From contig CAYXZO010000001.1 of the NCBI GenBank assembly GCA_964469505.1, forward strand, positions 62,001 through 126,000: 64,000 bases of DNA. The letters are read 5' to 3'. Numbering within the stretch: position 1 is the first letter of the stretch; each line of letters opens with the position of its first letter. Positions 8,954 through 18,540 of the stretch are shown here, one piece after another. The DNA comes from CAYXZO01 sp964469505. GTDB taxonomy: Bacteria > Fidelibacterota > UBA8477 > JABMPR01. The notes beneath the pieces were generated by a model. The model saw only the letters and a list, made by a program, of their open reading frames with translations, was not told the origin of the DNA and did not search any database. The position numbers and the translations under genes are program-made.

Positions 8954-10408
8954 TTATCTGGTAATCTGATAGATCAGCAACAATAGTGATGTTATATTTC
9001 CTATGATCGTGGTATAAGTGGATATTCTTTTTAAGTAGTAGTCAAAATCGCGGTAAGGAGTCCTGGGGACCCATATAAAATCGCCAGATTCAATCTTATA
9101 GTTATTTTTCCCGTCTGTCATATCTATCCACGCTCGTGATTTACTCTTTATTAAGTATACCTTTTCTTTAGCTCTCTTGCCTAATCCTCCCGCTTGCGCG
9201 ATATAATATTTATAATCAGCGCCAGGCTTATACTTTATATACCCCGGCGTCATTACCTGCCCGTACACATAAATCATATCACTCTTTGTGGGAATGATTA
9301 TCACATCGCCATCTTTCACAATGAAAGTGCTGCTCGGGGAGTTTGGATTCTTCAAATCCCTGAAATCGATTGAAGCAATCGCATGGAGGTTCCTAAGAAG
9401 ATTGTCCGCGATGAAGTTCAAAGAGTCCTGAGGATCCACATCCGCCATTCGCTCCATTAGCAATAAATCTATGTTAGTGCTCAATAAATTAACTCTAAAT
9501 GTCCTGTCTCGGTCCTTATACAGCGAACTATATATGCCGTAATTAGCGAACGCAAATGGATCTCGAATCAATTCGGCATTTAACAAATCCGCATTTTCCC
9601 TGAAGCCACCAGCTTTATTTATCACTTCCCACAACGTCGTGTTGTCTTTGGAAATAAAAATATACCCAGGCCTATATACCTCGCCTAGTACCAGAACCTT
9701 GTAATCTCTCCTGTTAGTTTCATCAGCCACGATCCGAATTCTATCACCTCTTTTTAAAACGAAATTTAGACTGTCAACAGGTATCCTAATTGTTCTACTT
9801 TCTTGTCCGTTATAGCTAAGCCTTTCTATAACTGCATATTTTATATCATCGTAAGATTCATTAACCCCCCGCGCAAAAAGCAATGCATCAGACAATTTGT
9901 CGCCATCAATGAACTGGAATTTGCCAGGCTTATTCACCGCGCCTTCCACCTCGATGAAACTCCTCTCCATATCTAGAGGAGGAAATATTATAACATCACC
10001 ATCTCTTAAATAAGGATTGTAGCGATAATCCGCGGTGAGCCTGAATTTTTTTAAGTCAATTATCTGCTTACTACCATCCTGGTGAACTAATTTTATGCCA
10101 CGTAACGCATAGTCGCCAAACATTCGCACGACTTTATTGTAATCACTGTAAGTTTTGGCCGAGCTTAGCATTTCGTTCTTAGCTTTATTAAAAATTCTTG
10201 TAACAAACTCATCTACCCGCTCATTAACAAAAGCCCTGAATGATCCATTGGCAATGAATTCGCCTCCAATTGTCACACTTATCGTATTTTCACTCGCAAT
10301 ATCTAGCGAACTACTGCCTATTACTTGAGAATAACAAACGACCGAACTACCCAAAAGGAACAATATAGAGAAAACCAAAGGCACAATTATCGAACGCTTC
10401 TCATTCAT
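8954..10408 (-). CDS. Polysaccharide export protein with SLBB domains (Wza-like)
   Basis: A 484-residue exported protein. Residues 1-28 are a signal peptide (VPLVFSILFLLGSSVVCYSQ). A poly-export-like segment leads to YNPYLRDGDVIIFPP near residue 140. Three SLBB units follow: VEGAVNKPGKFQF..., LGEVYRPGYIFI... and VYGQVMTPGYIKYKPG.... It ends in a membrane span close to the C-terminus (IGNITSLLLLIYQITR). Such proteins form the conduit for capsule or exopolysaccharide through periplasm and outer membrane. Unlike classic Wza it shows no lipobox, and its C-terminal hydrophobic helix recalls the Wza amphipathic helix. No Wzc kinase or Wzx/Wzy is visible in the window. AT-rich codon use matches the glycosyltransferase gene. 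A 142-bp gap separates it from wbpA upstream. Confidence 0.85.
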   Translation of the reverse strand: MNEKRSIIVPLVFSILFLLGSSVVCYSQVIGSSSLDIASENTISVTIGGEFIANGSFRAFVNERVDEFVTRIFNKAKNEMLSSAKTYSDYNKVVRMFGDYALRGIKLVHQDGSKQIIDLKKFRLTADYRYNPYLRDGDVIIFPPLDMERSFIEVEGAVNKPGKFQFIDGDKLSDALLFARGVNESYDDIKYAVIERLSYNGQESRTIRIPVDSLNFVLKRGDRIRIVADETNRRDYKVLVLGEVYRPGYIFISKDNTTLWEVINKAGGFRENADLLNAELIRDPFAFANYGIYSSLYKDRDRTFRVNLLSTNIDLLLMERMADVDPQDSLNFIADNLLRNLHAIASIDFRDLKNPNSPSSTFIVKDGDVIIIPTKSDMIYVYGQVMTPGYIKYKPGADYKYYIAQAGGLGKRAKEKVYLIKSKSRAWIDMTDGKNNYKIESGDFIWVPRTPYRDFDYYLKRISTYTTIIGNITSLLLLIYQITR

Positions 10409-10550
10409 ATTGGCACCTATTATTTAATGTGGTATCTAGCGAATATGTAGTATTTATCATAATTATTATTTATCCAATCCTCGCCCACATAAAACAAAGC
10501 ATTTTTAGTCAGTTCGACTCTAGCAGAAATAGTAGTCTTACCATAAATAT

Positions 10551-11885
10551 CTATTCATTATTTAATGATAATTTAGAGGCCCCCAAACGAATTATCCTAT
10601 CACTGTTAATTCTCCTTGTAGCATTTCGGGTATCGACTACTAATTTCGAATGCTTCACAATCCACTCCCAATCATAACGGGAATGGTTGGTGGTAATTAC
10701 CACACAATCCTGATTTTCCAATATCTCTTCGCTTAATTCAATCGACTTAATTTCACGGCCATTGAATTTAACTTGAGGCACATAAAAATCGTGATAACTG
10801 ACAATAGCCCCTTTACTGAGCAGTATTTCGTGTATATCCAGAGCCGGGCTTTCCCGTACATCATCAATATCAGGCTTATAAGCCATACCCAATAGCAATA
10901 CTCGGGAACCTTTAATACTTTTCTCGCTCCGATTTAGACCCTCTCCCACCAGATCAACCACATAGTAGGGCATTTCGGCATTAATTTCACTAGCCAACTC
11001 GATAAATCTCGCCCGATAGTTTAAAGTTTTCATTTTCCATGACAAGTAATGGGGATCGATGGGGATACAATGACCACCAAGTCCGGGACCAGGCGTGAAT
11101 TTCATAAACCCAAACGGCTTAGTGTTAGCGGCATCTATTACTTCCCAGACATTGACCCCCAGCTTGTCAGCCATTAGAGCCATTTCGTTAGCCAACCCGA
11201 TATTGATGCTACGGAAAGTATTCTCGAGTAATTTAGTCAGCTCTGCGGCCTCCGGGGAAGAAACTGGCACCATCTGATCAATAACTTGTTCATACAGTGC
11301 TAAACCAAGCCTTAAGCAATTAGGGGTAACTCCCCCCATTATTTTGGGGGTATTCTTGGTATTAAACCTTTTATTTCCGGGGTCGACCCGTTCCGGAGAG
11401 AAGAGTAAAAATACATCCTCACCAACTTTCAGGTCCTTGCTTTCTATTGCAGGGAGCAAAAGTTCACGAGTTGTACCAGGGTAAGTAGTGCTTTCTAATA
11501 CTACCAGAAAATCACGATGTACATATTTTCTAATCTGCTCGGCAACCTGCAGCAAGTAGGATACATCAGGATCTTTGGTTTTATTTAAAGGAGTTGGTAC
11601 CGCAATGGCCACCGCATCCATCCGTTCTAAATCGGCATAATTAGTGCTGGCGGACAGCGTGCCCTGCTTTACCAAAATCCTCAAGCGGGAATCATCCACA
11701 TCCTGGATATAATTTTCCCCCCGATTGATTTGCTGAACTCTGGATACATTAATATCTAGCCCAATGGTTCGAAATCCAGCAGCCGCAAATTCAACCGCCA
11801 ATGGTAATCCGACGTACCCTAACCCAATAACACCAACTGTAATCTCCTTATTTTCTATTCGCTTGAGAAAATCCTGAATTGCCAT
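10551..11885 (-). CDS. wbpA: UDP-N-acetylhexosamine 6-dehydrogenase (WbpA/WecC/TviB type)
   Basis: A 444-residue cytoplasmic NAD-dependent enzyme. The Rossmann motif GVIGLGYVGLPLA is at residues 18-30. SPERVDPG at 163-170 is typical of UDP-GlcNAc/ManNAc dehydrogenases rather than UDP-glucose ones. The catalytic Cys273 sits in GPGLGGHCIPIDP. The C-terminal UDP-binding domain has LLLGMAYKPDIDDVRESPA. Reaction: two-step oxidation of C6 of a UDP-N-acetylhexosamine to a uronic acid. With the 2-epimerase at 6539 it suggests a ManNAcA-like or related acidic amino sugar in the polymer. The gene begins 14 bp after the rfbB stop, with a G-rich ribosome site. Confidence 0.9.
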   Translation of the reverse strand: MAIQDFLKRIENKEITVGVIGLGYVGLPLAVEFAAAGFRTIGLDINVSRVQQINRGENYIQDVDDSRLRILVKQGTLSASTNYADLERMDAVAIAVPTPLNKTKDPDVSYLLQVAEQIRKYVHRDFLVVLESTTYPGTTRELLLPAIESKDLKVGEDVFLLFSPERVDPGNKRFNTKNTPKIMGGVTPNCLRLGLALYEQVIDQMVPVSSPEAAELTKLLENTFRSINIGLANEMALMADKLGVNVWEVIDAANTKPFGFMKFTPGPGLGGHCIPIDPHYLSWKMKTLNYRARFIELASEINAEMPYYVVDLVGEGLNRSEKSIKGSRVLLLGMAYKPDIDDVRESPALDIHEILLSKGAIVSYHDFYVPQVKFNGREIKSIELSEEILENQDCVVITTNHSRYDWEWIVKHSKLVVDTRNATRRINSDRIIRLGASKLSLNNE

Positions 11886-11899
11886 TTCGATAATGCCCC

Positions 11900-12916
11900 C
11901 TAATCTCGTTCCAAATATTGTCGTTTGTAATACTCCAGGTACTCACCTGATTTTAGGGGTTCCCACCAGCTACGATGTTCTACATACCACTTGATTGTAT
12001 CTTTCAATGCTTGCTCGAAATCCGTTTTTGGAACCCATCCCAAACTTGCCAACTTGGAGCTATCTAAAGAATAGCGCCGATCGTGTCCAGGCCTATCAGC
12101 GACATATTTAATTAAGCTTTCCGGCTTCCCAAGTTCTCGCAAAATAAATTTGGTGATGAAAATGTTCTCGCGCTCATTTCCACCGGCAATATTGTAAACT
12201 TCACCATTTACACCTCTATCGAGCAAGAAATACAAGGCTTCACAATGATCTTCTACGAAGAGCCAATCCCGGATATTCTTGCCGTCACCATACAACGGTA
12301 AAGGTTTATCCTCAAGCGCATTGGTGACGAACAAAGGTATCAATTTCTCTGGATATTGATAAGGCCCGAAATTATTACTAGCACGACTGATTATTACAGG
12401 CAATTCATAGGTGGCAAAATAAGAATATGCCAAACGGTCCGCACCGGCTTTGGAGGCGGAATAGGGATTTCGAGGCATAAGAGGATCGGTCTCTTTGAAT
12501 GACCCCTCAGTAATGCTCCCATATACTTCATCAGTAGATATCTGCAAGAATCGCTCAACCCCGTATTCGCGCGCTGCTTCCAATAAAACATAAGCACCAA
12601 AAATATCGGTGCGGATGAAATCTTCTGGATTTCCGATGGAACGGTCAACGTGGCTTTCAGCAGCAAAATTGACTACGTGCGTAAAACGATGTTCCTGAAA
12701 TAAACTCTTCACTAATTCCTTATCGGCAATGTCGCCCTTAACGAAGGTATAACGCGGATCATCTGCTACATCTGCCAGATTAGCCAGATTTCCAGCATAA
12801 GTCAATTTATCCAGGTTGACTAACCTGAATGGCTCATTCTGCCGCAGCAGAAATCTAATGAAATTGCTGCCAATGAATCCGGCACCTCCAGTAATTAGGT
12901 ATACTCGCTCTTTCAT
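11900..12916 (-). CDS. rfbB: dTDP-glucose 4,6-dehydratase
   Basis: A 338-residue extended short-chain dehydrogenase of the usual length. It has GGAGFIG at 10-16, the dehydratase-specific triad region STDEVYG (Asp129, Glu130), and YSASK with Tyr152 and Lys156. The nucleotide-sugar site RASNNFGPYQYPEKLIP and the GDGKNIRDWLFVEDH segment are also typical. It converts dTDP-glucose to dTDP-4-keto-6-deoxyglucose, the entry to deoxy sugars such as rhamnose. The partner genes rfbA, rfbC and rfbD are not in this window, so the final sugar is unknown. It lies 39 bp downstream of ugd in the same leftward operon. Confidence 0.95.
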   Translation of the reverse strand: MKERVYLITGGAGFIGSNFIRFLLRQNEPFRLVNLDKLTYAGNLANLADVADDPRYTFVKGDIADKELVKSLFQEHRFTHVVNFAAESHVDRSIGNPEDFIRTDIFGAYVLLEAAREYGVERFLQISTDEVYGSITEGSFKETDPLMPRNPYSASKAGADRLAYSYFATYELPVIISRASNNFGPYQYPEKLIPLFVTNALEDKPLPLYGDGKNIRDWLFVEDHCEALYFLLDRGVNGEVYNIAGGNERENIFITKFILRELGKPESLIKYVADRPGHDRRYSLDSSKLASLGWVPKTDFEQALKDTIKWYVEHRSWWEPLKSGEYLEYYKRQYLERD

Positions 12917-12955
12917 GACACATTAACCCTATACATAGTTAGCCAATCAAGATTG

Positions 12956-14269
12956 TTAAATGGCGCTGCGGCCAATATTGCGATAGCGATAGCCTAACCG
13001 CTTTAACTCCTGAACGCTGAGAACGTTCCGGGCATCAACTATTACTGGTTGGTTCAGAAGTTTTTTGGTATGCTCCAGATCCAATCCGCGTAATTCATGC
13101 CAATCGGTGAGTACGATGGCCGCATCCGCTCCTTGTAAGGCTCCATCCAAAGTGCGGGAAACCGGTAAATCCGGGAAATACAAGCGCCGCATGTTCTCTC
13201 CGGCCAGGGGATCATAACCGATTACTTCAGCTCCCTCCTCTATTAGGCGTTTAATTAAAGGAATCGCCGGAGACTCACGTACATCATCGGTATTAGGCTT
13301 GAAAGCCAATCCCAGGACGGCAATACGTTTGCCCTCAAGATCCGGCAGTAACTCTTTGAGTTTTTGGAAAACCACTTCGCGCTGGTGTTCATTGGTTTCA
13401 ATGGCCGCGGCCACTACTCGGGCCTTTACTCCATATTCCTCAGCGGTGGCTACTAAAGCACGAGTATCCTTTGGGAAACAACTACCACCGAACCCGGGAC
13501 CAGGGTGTAAAAATTTAGAACTGATTCGCCCATCCAGCCCCATAGCCCGGGCAATAACATGAACATCAGCACCTACAACGTCAGCCAGATTCGCTATCTC
13601 GTTGATGAATGAGATTTTAACCGCCAGAAAAGCATTGGAGGCATACTTTATAAGTTCCGCGGTGGGGATGTTGGTAATAACCATGGGAGTTTCGTTGATA
13701 TACAAGGTACGGTATACGCGACGCATGACTTCAGCCGCGCGCTCTGATTCGACGCCCACTACCACCCGGTTGGGGATGAGGAAGTCCCTCACGGCAGAGC
13801 CTTCCCGTAGGAACTCCGGATTAGATACTACGTCGAAGGGATGTGGTTCCGGCCTGTGTTTTTCAATGATGTCTTTGATTTTGTACCCAGTCCCCACAGG
13901 AACGGTACTTTTAGTGCAGATCACCTTATAGCCATTTAGATTTTCACCAATAGTCTTGGCCACGTCAAAAACGGCACTCAAATCAGCTTCGCCGTTTTCC
14001 GCCGGGGGTGTCCCCACTGCAATGAACACTACTTCTGATTCCTGGATCGCTTTTGGAATATCCAGCGAGAAATGTAGCCTGCCTGCCTGCACATTACGGT
14101 CTACTAGCTCCTGTAATCCATGCTCATATATAGGTAACTTTCCTTGCTGTAAACTTTTGATCTTGCTTTCGTCAATATCCACACATACCACTTGGTTACC
14201 AAAATCAGATAAGCCGGCTCCGGTAGTGAGCCCCACGTAGCCGGTACCAATCATGCAAATTCGGGTCAT
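12956..14269 (-). CDS. ugd: UDP-glucose 6-dehydrogenase
   Basis: A 437-residue cytoplasmic enzyme. The N-terminal Rossmann motif is MIGTGYVGLTTG, CTKSTVPVGTG at 118-128 forms part of the active site, and the catalytic Cys264 lies in GPGFGGSCFPKDT. The UDP-binding C-terminal domain has GLAFKPNTDDVRESPA. It oxidises UDP-glucose to UDP-glucuronate. The SNPEFLREGSA segment distinguishes it from the SPERVxPG enzyme at 10551, so the locus encodes two different sugar-nucleotide dehydrogenases and two acidic sugars may enter the polymer. It is the first recognised polysaccharide gene after the vWA-like membrane protein, with an 83-bp gap that could hold a promoter, though none is clear by eye. Confidence 0.95.
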   Translation of the reverse strand: MTRICMIGTGYVGLTTGAGLSDFGNQVVCVDIDESKIKSLQQGKLPIYEHGLQELVDRNVQAGRLHFSLDIPKAIQESEVVFIAVGTPPAENGEADLSAVFDVAKTIGENLNGYKVICTKSTVPVGTGYKIKDIIEKHRPEPHPFDVVSNPEFLREGSAVRDFLIPNRVVVGVESERAAEVMRRVYRTLYINETPMVITNIPTAELIKYASNAFLAVKISFINEIANLADVVGADVHVIARAMGLDGRISSKFLHPGPGFGGSCFPKDTRALVATAEEYGVKARVVAAAIETNEHQREVVFQKLKELLPDLEGKRIAVLGLAFKPNTDDVRESPAIPLIKRLIEEGAEVIGYDPLAGENMRRLYFPDLPVSRTLDGALQGADAAIVLTDWHELRGLDLEHTKKLLNQPVIVDARNVLSVQELKRLGYRYRNIGRSAI

Positions 14270-14352
14270 AATCGCTTTCCCCTCAAAAGTTCTACAATGT
14301 TAAAAATCGACTGAATTTAGGATGTCTCTCAAAGGGGACAATGGAAATGCCC

Positions 14353-16416
14353 TCATAAGAGCCCCATCCTTTTCCTTAAAACCCAGGTAGTCACTAACAT
14401 TACAATTAAAACCCACAACCATGCAAACCGGCGAATGCCACGATAAGTCCAGGTTTTCACCACCCTTTGGTATCGCGACGGTGGTTGCCACTCCTTGATG
14501 GTTGAGTCGTTCAAAACCTTGCCATGGGAGATATGCGCCAGCTGATGCAACAAACCAAGGTTAACTCCCCTAGTCAGATTCTCTATATCGACCGGTTGAA
14601 CTTGAGTTGCAAGACTGTCCCTCCCCCACAAGTAGCTGCTGCGGTAAGCTTCCAATTTGATTTGTAAAGGCCCTGCCACACTGGTGAGTAATCGCTGCTC
14701 ATATATTCCAGGAGCAGCTTCGTGCAATACGCTAGGGGCCGACCAATTCAGACCGTTGTTTGAAATGCGTATATTAACCTGGGCCCCCGATAAGGGCCGA
14801 CCCGTAAGGTCTTTAAGTTTTACTATTACCAGATTGTCTCCATTCTGCACCGGCGGATCGGGAACCAGGGTAGTTTCAAGTGGTCGATACCTGCTACGAA
14901 CTAACAGAAACTGTAACAACTTCCTCCAAAAAAGAGCAAATCCTTGACGTTCCGGCGGTTGAAGAAACCAGTGCCAGATATCGGCGGAGTTCACCAGGGC
15001 CAGCGGTAAACGTTTATGTAACACAAGTACGGGGAACGGGGAACCACCGGGATATGACTCCAACAGAACCTCACCATTTATCTGAAAAGAGGAAGGACTT
15101 AATTTTATGGGGGGTAAACGCCGCCACAACTCTCGGCTAAAATCTCGACTTTCCAGGCGGTACGCCAACCAGAGTGGGGAATCATCTGATCCCACCGGCA
15201 CCACAGCATGAGATAGGCCGGAAGTCTGAGGGGCAGACTTTAGAGATAGCTTACGACTTAAATTGCCGCGTACAGCCCCCCCGGCGGCAATTGCCACTAT
15301 CGCCACACCCGAGTCCACCCAGGTCTCAAGTTGCTTCCGGAACCAGTTTCTGGACAAAGACATGGAATCAATATTCAGTACGACCAGATCGGGTTTGACG
15401 GATTTAAACTGTGGGGGAGCCTGGGCTTCATCCACCAACCACAGGCGGAACCGATAATTCTTAGCTGGCAGAGCTCGCTTAACTGCCCCAATTAATGGAC
15501 TTCTTAATCCCGTACAGAACCAGATACGGGGCCGAAGATCTCCCACGTCGATAGTTAAAGATTTCCGGACTCTCAAACCCGTCCGAGGAGCTTCCAACTC
15601 CACGTTTAATATCTGCTTGCCCGGAGTACTGAACTTAAGGGGGACCTGCAATCTTAAGTGTCGTTCTTTCAGCGAGATATTTTTCTGCCATACTAGCCGC
15701 TCTCCCACCATAATCCTGCCGATGATAAAAGAATCTGAGGGAGCTTGTACCTGGACAAAGAGAGAAAGCCAGATCGTGCTATCGATCGGCAAACTTGTTG
15801 GCAGGTCAATTCTTTCCAGCTTTAGTTCCCGGGCCGGTTGCGGCTCGGAGGGGAGATACGGTAGGAGGGGAACTTTTTTCACCCACGGTTGCTCCAAAGG
15901 TGGGCGCCCAGTATTTATTTGCCCATCAGTCACCAGTACAATAGCAGCAGGATTCAGTTCTGGCGTAGAAATATTCCCGAATGGATCATTCATTTTAGTA
16001 TACCGACGGCCGAATCTTCGTAAAGTATCCAGCTCCACGGTTTGCCCTTCCAGATTCACAATTTGTATGGGGTGGGAGGCTAAAGTCTGATAAAGATGTT
16101 TGATTCCCGCCAGCACCTTGCGGGGGCCGCCTTGCCAGGCAGTAGCCATGCTCTGTGAATCGTCCACCATCACCCATATCGGCTGAAGTTTGCGCTGACG
16201 CCAGCTCAGCTTAAGGTTCGGGTCCCACCACAACAGTTCCAATATTCCAAAGGCGATAATCGGCAGCCATCGAATGAGAAATCGTAAAAATGAAGAACCA
16301 CGCTGCGGACGGTGGGCCCAAAGCATCCAGGCACCAAAGAGCACCAGTAGTAACAGCGCCAACCAGCCGGTACCATGGAAGTCAGCTTCCAGAGTAAAAT
16401 TCGCCAGAGATAACAT
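14353..16416 (-). CDS. Membrane protein with vWA-like domain (BatA-like), function unknown
   Basis: A 687-residue protein. Two N-terminal membrane spans (about 15-35 and 45-62) are followed by a vWA-like domain. This opens with WVMVDDSQSM, which fits the metal-site pattern DxSxS, and contains IVLVTDGQINTGRPP. A middle Rossmann-like part (PDLVVLNIDSMSL..., VAIVAIAAGG) recalls the glutamine-amidotransferase-like domain found in such proteins. A beta-sandwich module follows (LVIVKLKDLTGRPLSGAQVNIRIS), then a C-terminal span (FAWLWVLIVMLVTTWVL). Members of this class are inner-membrane proteins of unclear role. The ATG abuts the tsaD stop (TGAATG), so it is translationally coupled to tsaD. That does not imply a shared function. 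Confidence 0.6.
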   Translation of the reverse strand: MLSLANFTLEADFHGTGWLALLLLVLFGAWMLWAHRPQRGSSFLRFLIRWLPIIAFGILELLWWDPNLKLSWRQRKLQPIWVMVDDSQSMATAWQGGPRKVLAGIKHLYQTLASHPIQIVNLEGQTVELDTLRRFGRRYTKMNDPFGNISTPELNPAAIVLVTDGQINTGRPPLEQPWVKKVPLLPYLPSEPQPARELKLERIDLPTSLPIDSTIWLSLFVQVQAPSDSFIIGRIMVGERLVWQKNISLKERHLRLQVPLKFSTPGKQILNVELEAPRTGLRVRKSLTIDVGDLRPRIWFCTGLRSPLIGAVKRALPAKNYRFRLWLVDEAQAPPQFKSVKPDLVVLNIDSMSLSRNWFRKQLETWVDSGVAIVAIAAGGAVRGNLSRKLSLKSAPQTSGLSHAVVPVGSDDSPLWLAYRLESRDFSRELWRRLPPIKLSPSSFQINGEVLLESYPGGSPFPVLVLHKRLPLALVNSADIWHWFLQPPERQGFALFWRKLLQFLLVRSRYRPLETTLVPDPPVQNGDNLVIVKLKDLTGRPLSGAQVNIRISNNGLNWSAPSVLHEAAPGIYEQRLLTSVAGPLQIKLEAYRSSYLWGRDSLATQVQPVDIENLTRGVNLGLLHQLAHISHGKVLNDSTIKEWQPPSRYQRVVKTWTYRGIRRFAWLWVLIVMLVTTWVLRKRMGLL

Positions 16417-17430
16417 TCAGGCGGAAAAATCCAGCTTTAAGCGGGGGTAAATCTGTAAATCCAGCTCACTGGACAAACCATCTTGGAGCTGTAGATAACC
16501 TGCGTAAGCAATCATCGCGGCATTATCGGTACAAAAACGTAACTCCGGGTAAATGAGTTCCCAACCTTCCTGCTCAGCCGCGGCCTGGAATTGGTCACGT
16601 AAATAACTATTGGCTGCTACGCCCCCCGCCAATACTACCCTTTTTAAACCTGTATCCCGAGCGCACTGAATGGTCGGTTGCAGCAGATTGTCCACGGCAG
16701 CTGCTTCAAATGCTGCCGCCAAGTCGGCTCGATGCGATTCCAAGAGCCGGGTACCATGGCGTTGTACGTAATACAACACCGCGGTCTTCAAACCCGAAAA
16801 TGAGAAATCGTAGCTGTCGCGAAAACGGGTCCGGGGGAAATCGATAAAATGGGGATCACCCTCACGGGCTAGTTTATCCAGCAACGGCCCGCCAGGATAT
16901 GGTAACCCTAAAATCCGAGCAGTTTTGTCAAAGGCCTCTCCCGCAGCATCGTCTCGAGTGTGACCGTGGAGACGATAGCGGCGGAAAGCCTGGACCTCCA
17001 CCAACATGGTATGCCCCCCAGAGACCAGCAAACATAAAAAAGGGAAGGGGGGCTGTTTTTGACCGATGAAGTTAGCGAAAATATGACCTTCGATATGATT
17101 GATACCGAGTAAAGGTTTGTTTAATGCTGCGGCCAACCCTTTAGCGAAACCAACCCCCACCAGCAAAGAACCGGCTAATCCCGGCCCTTGAGTCACGGCT
17201 ATTCCGGTTAAATCTTTCAGGCTAACCCCGGCTTGCTTTAAAGCCTGTTCGGTTACGGGCAGCAAGTGTTGCTCATGGGCCCGCGAGGCAAATTCAGGAA
17301 CTACACCTCCATATGCTTCGTGCACTGCCTGGGCGGCAGTGACATGGGCTAATAACTCCGGGCCTCGGGTTACAGCCGCTGCTGTCTCATCGCAAGAGGT
17401 TTCGATTCCCAACAACAGCGGAGCAACCAT
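16417..17430 (-). CDS. tsaD: tRNA N6-adenosine threonylcarbamoyltransferase
   Basis: A 337-residue protein, the full family length. It begins LLLGIETSCDETAAAV, the Kae1/TsaD signature. The metal-binding pair is His112 and His116 in NHIEGHIF. GPGLAGSLLVG, LVSGGHTMLVE and VVLAGGVAANSYLRD are also present. It transfers the threonylcarbamoyl group to A37 of ANN-decoding tRNAs in the cytoplasm, with TsaB and TsaE, which are not in this window. Its ATG directly follows the stop of the YbbR-like gene and its own stop abuts the next ATG, so three genes are coupled. Confidence 0.97.
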   Translation of the reverse strand: MVAPLLLGIETSCDETAAAVTRGPELLAHVTAAQAVHEAYGGVVPEFASRAHEQHLLPVTEQALKQAGVSLKDLTGIAVTQGPGLAGSLLVGVGFAKGLAAALNKPLLGINHIEGHIFANFIGQKQPPFPFLCLLVSGGHTMLVEVQAFRRYRLHGHTRDDAAGEAFDKTARILGLPYPGGPLLDKLAREGDPHFIDFPRTRFRDSYDFSFSGLKTAVLYYVQRHGTRLLESHRADLAAAFEAAAVDNLLQPTIQCARDTGLKRVVLAGGVAANSYLRDQFQAAAEQEGWELIYPELRFCTDNAAMIAYAGYLQLQDGLSSELDLQIYPRLKLDFSA

Positions 17431-18387
17431 TCAGCGTAGAACGACTTCCACTTTTTCGGGGATTATTTTGGCAATGCGCTGGACACCTTCCGGAGCCTGA
17501 ATGGCCACAGTGTACAGATGAACATCGGGACGCCAAGATTTGCGAAAATCGAAGCTGGCGCTGAAATCCCGGGCTTCCAACTCCAGCAAGCGATCCTGCC
17601 CCCCTTCGGCAACCACATCTACCGTAGCCGGTATTACCACCACTTTATAGCGTGGCGGGACATGTTCAATTTTTACCGGGATATCCTTAAACGTGGCCGT
17701 ACCAATGCTCTGCACATCAACTTTCACTGTTACCTCACTGGGATCCAGTCGCAGCAATTCAGCCGGTGAGACTAAGACTGGCAATTTCAGATTCAAGAAT
17801 GTTTCGGCATTTTCCACTAGACGATAAGGAGTTTCCAGTACTCCCAGGGAGCGTACTAGTGAGCGAGGACCGGAAACTTTCACCCGTGGGGGTTCTACCA
17901 GCGGATGCCCCACCACGATATAACCTGGGGCCGGTCTGATTTCCAGATTTGGTTTTACTTCCAGTTCCCGCTCCAGGCTAGCCTCCATACTCACCCAAAC
18001 CGTTTCGGGGGCAACCACACCGATAAATTCCAGGTCAAAATCCCGGGGAAGTTTCAGCCGGTCAGGATGGTTCTCTAAATAATCATTCATATCGAAAAAA
18101 GCTGTGCGTTGGACCCGGGATAAGTCGAGTTGCACCACCGCTTCCCGCAAAGAAGGGGAAACGGCCGCCAGGAGCAGGTTTTGTCCCCGCCCCCGGAACC
18201 TCAATCGCAATTCCGATGGCAGGGGGTTAGCTGGGACTTTACCGGACGGCAGATTAACCGCTTGCAGGGGAATGGAAAAATCCCAGAAGAACATCCGGTC
18301 AGTCACTACAAAACCCCAAATTATCACGGCCAGGAAGAGGCTGGTAAGTTTAGCCTGCCAATCCCGGAAAAAATTTCCCGCGGCCAT
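17431..18387 (-). CDS. YbbR/CdaR-like membrane-anchored protein
   Basis: A 318-residue protein. An N-terminal amphipathic start (FRDWQAKLTSLFLAVIIWGFV) gives one membrane anchor. It is followed by repeated YbbR-like beta units such as VWVSMEASLERELEVKPNLEIRP.., VKVSGPRSLVRSLGVLET and VDVQSIGTATFKDIPVKI. In Firmicutes the homologue CdaR regulates the cyclic-di-AMP cyclase CdaA. No cyclase gene lies here, so that role is only a possibility. It is the first gene after the rpsA terminator and is coupled to tsaD through a TGAATG junction. Confidence 0.75.
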   Translation of the reverse strand: MAAGNFFRDWQAKLTSLFLAVIIWGFVVTDRMFFWDFSIPLQAVNLPSGKVPANPLPSELRLRFRGRGQNLLLAAVSPSLREAVVQLDLSRVQRTAFFDMNDYLENHPDRLKLPRDFDLEFIGVVAPETVWVSMEASLERELEVKPNLEIRPAPGYIVVGHPLVEPPRVKVSGPRSLVRSLGVLETPYRLVENAETFLNLKLPVLVSPAELLRLDPSEVTVKVDVQSIGTATFKDIPVKIEHVPPRYKVVVIPATVDVVAEGGQDRLLELEARDFSASFDFRKSWRPDVHLYTVAIQAPEGVQRIAKIIPEKVEVVLR

Positions 18388-18447
18388 GGAATTAATATAG
18401 ACTTTCGCTAGTCACAGCCCAAGTTTACCAAATTCCACCTAAAATCA

Positions 18448-18476
18448 CAGGCCCCGCTTGCAAGGGGCGGGGCCTG
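18448..18476 (-). terminator. Hairpin terminator after rpsA
   Basis: A perfect 10-bp stem (CAGGCCCCGC paired with GCGGGGCCTG) with a 9-nt loop lies between the rpsA stop and the YbbR-like start. On the minus strand the stem is followed by a short U-containing stretch (GATTTTAG). On the plus strand it is followed by TTTTCT, so it could work in both directions. Position after the highly expressed rpsA makes termination the natural reading. Confidence 0.75.
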
Positions 18477-18540
18477 TTTTCTATTTGCACACAACCTCGG
18501 AGGAATTCGCTAGGAGCGAACCCTGCCTGAGCAGGAATTT

